From Okapia johnstoni (lineage: Eukaryota; Chordata; Mammalia; Artiodactyla; Giraffidae): a stretch of 64,000 nucleotides of DNA. The notes below the pieces were generated by a model, which was not told the origin of the DNA, ran no database searches, and saw only the letters and a program-made list of their open reading frames with translations. Location: positions 55,092,385-55,156,384 of the forward strand of contig CM044315.1 in assembly GCA_024291935.2 (NCBI GenBank). Direction: 5' to 3'. Shown here piece by piece: positions 57,036 through 64,000 of the stretch (position 1 is the stretch's first letter; every line of letters begins with the position of its first letter). The translations under genes were made by a program, and so were the position numbers.

Positions 57036-57725
57036 CACATAGAAGAAGAACCTAACCCAGACATAGATAAGGTGTCAGAGAAGTTTCCCCAAAGATATTG
57101 ATAATTAATTTGAGACTTTATGACAAGAGGATGAGGGTGCGGCTGAGTATCCTCTGAGAGGAAATAATGTGGACTAATTCTTGGACATCTGTTGCAGAAA
57201 ATTGTTCAACATGACCAAACTGTTGAGTGCAAGCTGGAAATGGTACAATTAGAGAGGTAAACAGGGTCAGTGGACCTGTGAAGGTGTTTGTAATCCTTGT
57301 TCTGTTCTTTGGACTTTATCTAGAGGGCTATTAGAGATTTTTAAAGTATTTATTGCAAACATTTGAGACACACAAAGAAGCATAGTAATATAAAAAGTTT
57401 GCATTTGCACCATTTATGTATTATGAAACATAAATACTCTTAGAGAAAAATCCCAAAAGCAAAAATTTAAAAATATACTCAATATAAACACACATATGAT
57501 AGAATTTCCTTCTGTATCCTTAATGGATGACATTTCCCTCTTCATACTCCATAGAAACTACTGTCCCGAATTTAGTGTTATTATTCTCACACATTTGGTT
57601 TCGTACTTTAGCTACATATATAACTCTCAGCTACATGGTTGAGGGGTAAGTTGGTCAGATAAAATATAGTTAAGCTAGAATTTTAGATTAAAAAAATGTT
57701 TTTTAGTATAAGTATGCCTGAAATG

Positions 57726-57935
57726 CTACTTCCCTGGTGGCTCAGATGGTAAAGCATCTGTCTACAATGCGGGAGACCCGGGTTTGATCCCTGAGTGGGG
57801 AAGATCTCCTGGAGAAGGAAATGGCAACCCACTCCAGTATTCTTGCCTGGAAAATCCCATGGACAGAGGAGCCTGGTAGGCTACAGTCTATGGGGTCGCA
57901 GAGTCAGGCACGACTGAGTGACTTCACTCACTCAT
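57726..57935 (+). mobile_element. BovA-core SINE
   Basis: 'cttccctggtggctcagatg' to 'gacttcactcactc'. ATG(C/T)CTGAAAT on both flanks. Confidence 0.93.
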
Positions 57936-60124
57936 GTCTGAAATATTGAATGACTATTTGTAATACTTGCAGCATTGTCCCATGCAATATTTGGGACATA
58001 CTTATAGTAAAATTGTCTATCTGAAATTCAAATTTAACTGGGAGTCCTGTAATTTTATTTGATAAGTCTGGCAATCCAAGGGGTGAGTAGAGTGGGGTTG
58101 AGATGTGGGGTTCTGCATAAGTATGCACGCAGGAGTAGGAACTGGGAGCCAGAGACAAAAGAATCTGGGAACAGTTCAGGTGAAAACGGCCTGAACCTAA
58201 GTTGGCCAGTGGAAAATTGAGAGAAATAGTTCAATTTTAGAGCTATATGGGAGATAGAAAAGTCAAGATTTGGTGACTGGCTGAATGTGTGAGTAAAGGA
58301 GAGGGAGGAGTTGAGGATAATAAAAGTGATATACAGATTTGGCTAGTGGCGTTGCTGACAGAGATAAGTTCTATATTGGACATGTTGAGTTAGATGTTCT
58401 CTTGAGGAATATTTGGGCTAATTTACAACGGCATGTACTTGGATGTATCCTGGGGAAATTAAGTAATTTAAAATAAAGCAGGACTAGAAAACAATGCACA
58501 CAAGTACATTCACCCTAATCTGTCTATTCCATTTAATATCTTACATATATACCTATTGTGTACACCTCTTCTTTTTCTAAAATTTCTATTCATACCCTTG
58601 TTCTATCTCTTGTTCCAAGCCCACATTGGTGATCTAAAAATAATCTTGTTTATATATGTTGCACTTTATCTTCTCCATTTCATTTCATATCGACTTGCCC
58701 TCTCATTAAGGTCTTGGCATCTTTCCTCCCTGCTGCTCCCTGCCCCTCCTCCCTCAATAAAAATTCTGTGTGTTTTACCTGTCTCAGAGGATTTGCTTCC
58801 TTCAAGAACTTCCACAGCTAGTGGCTCTGGTTTCCTTGGCAACCCTCCCCTCTCTTATTTTTTTCTGATTACTACGATTTCTGATTTCTAAGAGAAATCT
58901 GACTAAATCACTGATAATCACCAACCATAAATAGTAGAAGGAATTAAAGTGCTCAGCACCTCTCTGAGAAAAGGAGTGGACAAATTTAGAGGAAAAAAAA
59001 TACTGAGACCCAAAGGGACGGATGTAAAATGTGTGAAGGTATTGATTTACAAGTTTTGTGATTTTCATTGTGAGTGCGCTGTTTGGAGTGTTGTTGGGGC
59101 TGATCAAGACAATAACCTCAAGAGCTAGGCAGCTATACCATCTATCCAAGCAAAATTCTCCTAGGCCTAGGTAAACCAAAAAGGAGTGTAGGGAATCATA
59201 TTCTAGGTTATTGTGGAAGTATAAAATACAAACCTTGAGAGGAGAAAAAAAAGATGTAGATTAAACTTGCTCTAATGTTTACATTAGAAACTTATTAGTA
59301 TACAATATAAAGAGGATTGCATAAGAGTTGTAATGATCAATCTTAATTTTAGGTTTGTCGAAGTGTTAATGAAATATAGCGGTGAGGTTTTGTTATTTTA
59401 CACGGTATATTCTATATTCATACTCTGATAGTACTGCTTTTATTAAATAAAGATACCAGGATGGAGATTAGATGTTTGTCTAAAGCTAATACAGATACAT
59501 AATTTTCCCCTAAAACTCAGAAATAAAAGTGTGGTTCAGCTGAGAACCACACTTAATCCTCCAGTTGTTGTTGGATGTTGGTGAACAATAAGCTATTTAA
59601 GAAAATTTTCATTAGAAAAAGTTGGGACATCCAATTGTCAGAAGGTACTTCCTCCTTCTAGTCAAAGCAAATTGGTCATCATTTAGATTCTTAGCCATAT
59701 CATGATGGAAATTAAGAAGTGCTAATCTGTAAAACTAGAGTAAATCTAGTTTATTCAATAGTTAAGTTATATAATAGTAGAGTTGTCGGGTCAAATGCTA
59801 TCTCTGTGACATTTGAATAAAATGTGAATCTGTTGTTTGATGGTGAAGTTATTTACTCATTATTTATTGCTATAACTGATAATCAATATATTTCATCATA
59901 TTTAGTCTTCACACTGTGATAACAAGCCAGTCACCCCCCGCCCTAAACACACACACACACGATCCGCCAACGGAAAAATCCCACTTTAAGCCCTCGGATG
60001 TAGTACTTTTCCAAACTGAGCTTGCATTTGTCTCCCCCGTCACCTTTCCTAACTCATTCTCATTATGAAATAGTTTTGCCGGTTGGAGTGCTTGCCCAGC
60101 CCCCACCCCCACACTGTTCAGAGA
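57936..60124. other. Intergenic, no gene seen
   Basis: Includes a short (AC)n (about 59947-59960). GC rises toward the promoter-like patch at 60.1 kb. Confidence 0.5.
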
Positions 60125-60345
60125 TGAAATCTGATTGGGCAAAACTGATCAGGGTAATCTCATTGGCCACAGGGCTTTGTTGGGAGCCTGAGCCAATCAA
60201 CACTCTCCCGGACATGAAGACTGGACAGGGTCATCTAATGAATGCCGAGCACCAGAGTTGTGTGGTCCTGGGCCCTCTTTCCGGACCGGAAGGAGGAGGC
60301 AGGAGGCCAGTGTTACTGCTGACAGCCATCTTGGGTTCTTGAGGA
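60125..60345 (+). promoter_or_regulatory. Promoter-like cluster: three CCAAT boxes, paired ETS sites, YY1 site
   Basis: ATTGG occurs in CTGATTGGGC (about 60132) and CTCATTGGCC (about 60159), and CCAAT in GAGCCAATC (about 60191), spaced roughly 30 bp apart as in NF-Y promoters. TTTCCGGACCGGAAGG (about 60280) is a near-palindromic ETS pair, and GCCATCTTG (about 60326) is a reversed YY1 site. It is GC-richer than its surroundings. No exon can be assigned. It may also be an LTR remnant. Confidence 0.4.
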
Positions 60346-60419
60346 AGCTGGCCTTTTGAGGACGTTCCTAACAGGGAGAAGGTGCCTTGAGTCACCGAGA
60401 AACTGACATGCAGTTTGGA

Positions 60420-61904
60420 AGGGCACCTCTTGAAGGCCTATCTCTGTACCTTTTTGTTATGTAGGTCAGTAAATCCCTTTAAGACCGTTTCAGTTGAATT
60501 TACTGTTATTTGGTGAAAAAAAAAACACCAAAGTTATATTTATTTACTCTTGGGTCTTACATAAGAATCCAAGAAACTAGTAGTCAACTGAAGTGTAGTC
60601 AGGTTGGGATTATTTAAGAAGTTTATTTAGCCTCTCATCACTTAGTTCTCTTGGTACATTTTATATACTTTGGGGTTTTATGTTCCAGCTGATTGATTCA
60701 ACCACTGTTCATTATTAATATTAAGCATTCAATATTTCACTATCTGTCAGGCACTGTGCATATAAGAATGATAAACAGTTTCAGTACTGAGAAAGGTCAA
60801 AGGATTAGTTGAAGAGGTGGGCAAGAATATCAAGGAGGCATGCAAAGTTAAAATGGGAAATCAGAAAGAAAGCAAAGAAGGGACACATATTCAGAGTGGT
60901 GTGGTGTTAGAGAGGAGAGGAGAGGGAAGGGTAGGTATCATTAGAAACTCCTAAGAAGGAGTTACCAACTTCTGTTTGTGCCCTGGACCTCTTGGGCAGT
61001 ATGATGAAGCCTAGGCACCCATTTTCAGAACAATGTTTTTAAGTGTGTAAAAATACTTTGGATTAAGAAGGAAATTTAGAGTAATGAAATATCTATCAAA
61101 ATATTTTTTAAAAAATGTATGATATAGTAATATATGTGCTTCTTTATTAACTCACGGAAGAACAAAGTTTATCAGTGGGCATAAATATTAACAGAGTTTT
61201 GAGGTAGCGATGAATGTAAATGATATTTTGAGTTATCCGCAGCAGCTGTAATGTGATACAAAAATATCTCTGGTTTCTCTTGATTGTAAAGGCACAGGTA
61301 CCTCTAGTACTGTTGTGGTTTGTGGCAGACATTCATAATAGAAGGATGTGCTGAATTTTATGTAGTGGTTTCACTCAATATAATTTCCTGGACCCCTGAA
61401 TTCTATGCCAAGTTAAAAAAAAAAAACCTGTGTGAAGAAGAGATGTAATTTGAACTAATTCTTTACAGATTGAATATGGTATTTTGGTAAGTGAAATAGA
61501 AATGAATTCAGGGTATGTGGAAGAGCATATTCAAAGGCATGGAGGCATAAGAGCAGATAAGGACTGTCAACAGGTTGCTTTGGTTAGAGTGAAGAATTAC
61601 TTTGGCATAGTGGGAGGAGGTTAAGCTGGAAAAATTGGTAAAACCCCCTATCTTTGCGATACTGGTTGATTGTACATTATAGTGTTAAGTGATTCTGACT
61701 TTAATGTGCTTGAAATCCTTTGCAAACTCTCTACTGCCTAGCATATATAGTCCAACTTTCATATAGTTGCTCCTTGTAATCAAGTCTCAGCATTCCTTTC
61801 TGGTGTCATTTACCACTTTTCCTGACATATTATGCTCCAATGATTCTCAAATATCATTTTATATTTACACATACTATTCTCTTTATTTCTATTTAGCATT
61901 TGGA
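60420..61904. other. Intergenic, no gene seen
   Basis: AT-rich. No exon or clear repeat. Confidence 0.5.
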
Positions 61905-62055
61905 TCATCACTTCCTGTGCCTCAGTTGTTTCATCTGTAAAATAGGGACAGAAAGTTCCTCATAGAATCGTTGTGGGGATTAAACAAAATAGTTATAGAA
62001 CTTGTTTGGAACAATGCCTAACATGTTAAGCTCTCAATAAATGATAGCTATTATA
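61905..62055 (+). mobile_element. MIR
   Basis: 'gtgcctcagttgtttcatc', 'gttgtggggattaaacaaa', 'aacaatgcctaacatg', 'ctctcaataaatgatagc' in MIR order. Confidence 0.75.
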
Positions 62056-62221
62056 CTATTGTAACTTTTATTATTACCTATAATATTTTTTCCTCTTGCC
62101 CAGTTGGGGAACTCCTATACATTCTTCAAAACCCGGTCTGGACATTACTTCCTCCAGAAAGGTTTTCAGATCATGCAACTTTAATATCCTCCAGATAGAA
62201 TTAATAACTTCTTCTTCTATC

Positions 62222-62680
62222 AATTCAGTTCAGTCACTCAGTCGTGTCCGACTCTTTGCAACCCCATGGACTGCAGCACGCCAGGCGTCCCTGTCCATCA
62301 CCAACTCCTGGAGTTTACTCAAACTCATGTCCATCGAGTCAGTGATGCCATCCAACCATCTCATCCTCTGTCGTCCCCTTCTTCTCCCGCCTTCAATCTT
62401 TCCCAGCATCAGGGTCTTTCAAATGAGTCAGTTCTTCATATCAGGTGGCCAAAGTATTGGAGTTTCAGCTTCAACATCAGTCCTTCCAATGACTATTCAG
62501 GACTGATTTCCTGTAGGATGGACTGGTTGGATCTCCCTTCAGTCCAAGGTACTCTCAAGAGTCTTTTACAACACCACAGTTCAAAAGCATCAATTCTTCT
62601 GTGTTCAGCTTTCTTTATAGTCCAACTCGCACATCCATACATGACTACTGGAAAAACCGTAGCCTTGACTAGATGGACAT
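62222..62680 (-). mobile_element. BovB LINE 3' fragment
   Basis: 'caattcagttcagtcactc' to 'gccttgactagatggacat'. Carries the RT C-terminal [16 protein letters not shown]. Confidence 0.93.
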
Positions 62681-63399
62681 TATCACATATAATTTTGATT
62701 CTTGTGTTTTGCATAATGTATTATGTAGGAGTTATTTTTGGCAGGGGTTGGGGGTGTTATGGAGGTAGTGATGAAGTTGGTTTAAGAAAGAAGACATTTG
62801 AGAGAATCAGCTGTCAGGGTAAATGGGACCTTGGAAAGATAAACAAAGTAAGATCTTTAGGACATTGCTAACTCCTCTCCCCTCCAGTTCCCTACAGCTT
62901 TAGTTATTTTGTCAAAGTCAGATTTATGTCCTTTAGAATTTGACACTAGGTCAAGGTTGGCCATGAATTAGTCCAGTGATATTTCAGTTACACTAGTATT
63001 GTTTGCCATCCTTCAAGTTGCACTCCTCATGCTTTAACTCTGACGCTTGCCGGAAATTCATTCATCCAACAAATATTTGAGTGACCTACTCTCTCTGTCT
63101 GCTGAATAGCCTGTTTTCCAAGGGCCGTTTCTAAACTTTGTGGTGATTTTACACTTAAGCATTAAAATTTGCCTCTCCTTTTTTTTTTTTTCCGTTCATC
63201 CCAACGCTTTGCATCCACTTCATTCGCAGTTATACCTTGTGCTCAAGTGTTTGACTATTTTTCCTCTTCTAATGACACATACACACACTAACACAATGTA
63301 TGGCACAAAGTAGATGCTTAACAAATGCTTATTGAATGAATGTCCTGTTGTGCATTTCAGTGACATCATATCCTGTGTGCCTGGGTGTCCGTCTGCACT
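62681..63399. other. Intergenic between BovB and the CpG promoter
   Basis: T-rich tract at 63180-63191. No gene seen. Confidence 0.5.
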
Positions 63400-63675
63400 C
63401 ATCTCCGGGAAGCCCGGAGGTCGCAGGGTTTAAGTCACTCTTTATAAGGTGCATCGAATATCTCAAACACAGGCTCAGGTTGCAGACTTCCCACAAGAAG
63501 CGCAGCCATCGGGAGTGCTGGATCTTCTCTTCTGGTTCAGAGACTCCAGCTGGGGGCCGAAACCAGCTGCCTGGTAGGCCCCGGCGTTCCGCAACTCTGG
63601 GAATAGAACGTGCGAGGGCGGGAGCAGGCAGCTCACTTATCGCGTTGTTTCCTCCCTCCTCCCTCCCGGGGGAGT

Positions 63676-63685
63676 TCTCGCGAGA
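63676..63685. promoter_or_regulatory. TCTCGCGAGA palindromic core-promoter motif
   Basis: Perfect 10-bp palindrome. This element is known from TATA-less, often bidirectional, mammalian CpG-island promoters. It is 11 bp upstream of the YY1-type site. Confidence 0.75.
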
Positions 63686-63696
63686 GAAGCCAGGGG

Positions 63697-63705
63697 AAGA
63701 TGGCC
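63697..63705 (+). promoter_or_regulatory. YY1-type site AAGATGGCC
   Basis: Matches the AAGATGGC core that typically lies just downstream of the start site, oriented in the direction of transcription. This supports plus-strand transcription from about 63.68 kb. Confidence 0.6.
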
Positions 63706-63726
63706 GTGCCCTGTTTTTCGGAGTGA
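63700..63726 (+). other. Eight-codon upstream ORF in the right-edge gene
   Basis: ATGGCC at the YY1 site opens MAVPCFSE and stops at TGA. If transcription starts upstream of it, the frame could reduce translation from the later ATG at 63893. Confidence 0.35.
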
Positions 63727-63892
63727 GGCAGTGGCGGCGGCTGTGGCGGTGGGGACGGGAATCCTAGTGTCGTGGGCACTTGAGCTGTAGCTCCCCCCAG
63801 CGAGCGCGCGTCCCTTCGTGCCTAGGCGAGAGCCGGCTCTTCTTCCTCCGGGAGATGCGTTTGTCCCGGGCTTCGGGGCGCTCTGGGAGTTC

Positions 63893-63965
63893 ATGCTGCG
63901 CTGGAGTATCCTGGCCACCGCTCTAATCGCCTTGTGCCGCCGCAGCGCCCGCTTCGTCGCCAGCG
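63893..63965 (+). CDS. First coding exon of an unidentified plus-strand gene (runs off the window)
   Basis: An ATG opens a frame reading MLRWSILATALIALCRRSA then RFVAS (24 codons plus one base), ending at CAGCG/GTGAG, a consensus donor. The peptide is hydrophobic and basic with no acidic residue, compatible with a signal anchor or mitochondrial presequence. The ATG context is weak (T at -3). It lies about 190 nt downstream of a YY1/TCTCGCGAGA promoter core in a CpG-rich stretch. Human gene order predicts ANKRD13C here on this strand, but the ANKRD13C N-terminus I remember is different. This may be a uORF or 5' exon of that gene, or another gene. Confidence 0.4.
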
Positions 63966-64000
63966 GTGAGCCTCCTGGATTCCCTCTCTGCCCGTGGCGG

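Larger units (their letters stand above)
63400..64000 (+). promoter_or_regulatory. CpG-rich promoter at the right edge
   Basis: CpG frequency and GC content rise sharply compared with the AT-rich flank. It contains TCTCGCGAGA, a YY1-type site, a short uORF and a splice donor. It continues past the window end. It is likely the housekeeping promoter of a plus-strand gene and possibly bidirectional. Confidence 0.75.

Noticed and set aside
60022..60342. 106-codon plus ORF
   Set aside because: It overlaps the CCAAT/ETS/YY1 cluster; no codon signature or protein similarity recognised.
63336..63767. 143-codon plus ORF before the right-edge promoter
   Set aside because: It begins in non-CpG sequence upstream of the likely start site, crosses the promoter motifs and stops before the splice donor. 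A chance frame in GC-rich DNA.
63637..63918. 93-codon minus ORF at the CpG island
   Set aside because: Antisense shadow of a GC-rich promoter and 5' UTR.

Overview
The window is mammalian and comes from a ruminant, most likely a bovid such as cattle. It is dense in ruminant-restricted repeats: BovB (RTE) LINEs, BovA-core SINEs, tRNA-type SINEs of the 'cttccctggtggtccagtgg' kind, and a bovine-type ERV LTR family. It also carries one long, clearly vertebrate gene with GT-AG introns. No prokaryotic, CRISPR or phage-like system is present. The exact species cannot be read from the sequence alone.

Gene layout. The minus strand from about 25.9 kb down to about 3.5 kb carries a complete cystathionine gamma-lyase gene (CTH). 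I could place all 12 coding exons. They join in frame to 405 codons, the human length, and the PLP lysine falls at position 212. All introns are GT-AG, and the 3' end has AATAAA followed by a GT-rich stretch. Introns 1-10 hold MIRs, several SINEs and one L1 3' end with a perfect 19-bp target-site duplication (TSD). At the far right (63.4-64.0 kb) a CpG-rich promoter with TCTCGCGAGA and a YY1-type AAGATGGCC drives a plus-strand gene. Only its first exon, with a 24-codon open start and a GT donor, lies inside the window. Human gene order (ANKRD13C-HHLA3-CTH) makes ANKRD13C the expected neighbour, but the start I read does not match the ANKRD13C N-terminus I remember, so I leave it unnamed. A second promoter-like patch (three CCAAT boxes, paired ETS sites, one YY1 site) sits at 60.1-60.35 kb.

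Between 26 and 63 kb I see no protein-coding host gene. The interval is layered transposons: a Tigger1 DNA transposon cut by several later insertions (29.3-31.2 kb); a nearly full-length but broken BovB with nested BovB and SINE copies (33.2-37.5 kb); three LTRs of one ERV family (39.5, 41.4-42.0 and 42.15-42.85 kb); a second long BovB (44.4-47.4 kb); a SINE cluster (50.4-52.1 kb); and a BovB inserted inside an L1 3' end (52.3-53.8 kb). The unusual observations are mostly of retrotransposition scars. The clearest is a pair of short insertions that are only an A/T tail flanked by 16-bp TSDs, one in each of two sister LTRs.

Functionally the one readable pathway is transsulfuration: CTH converts cystathionine to cysteine, 2-oxobutyrate and ammonia, and also makes H2S. 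Nothing else in the window belongs to that pathway.
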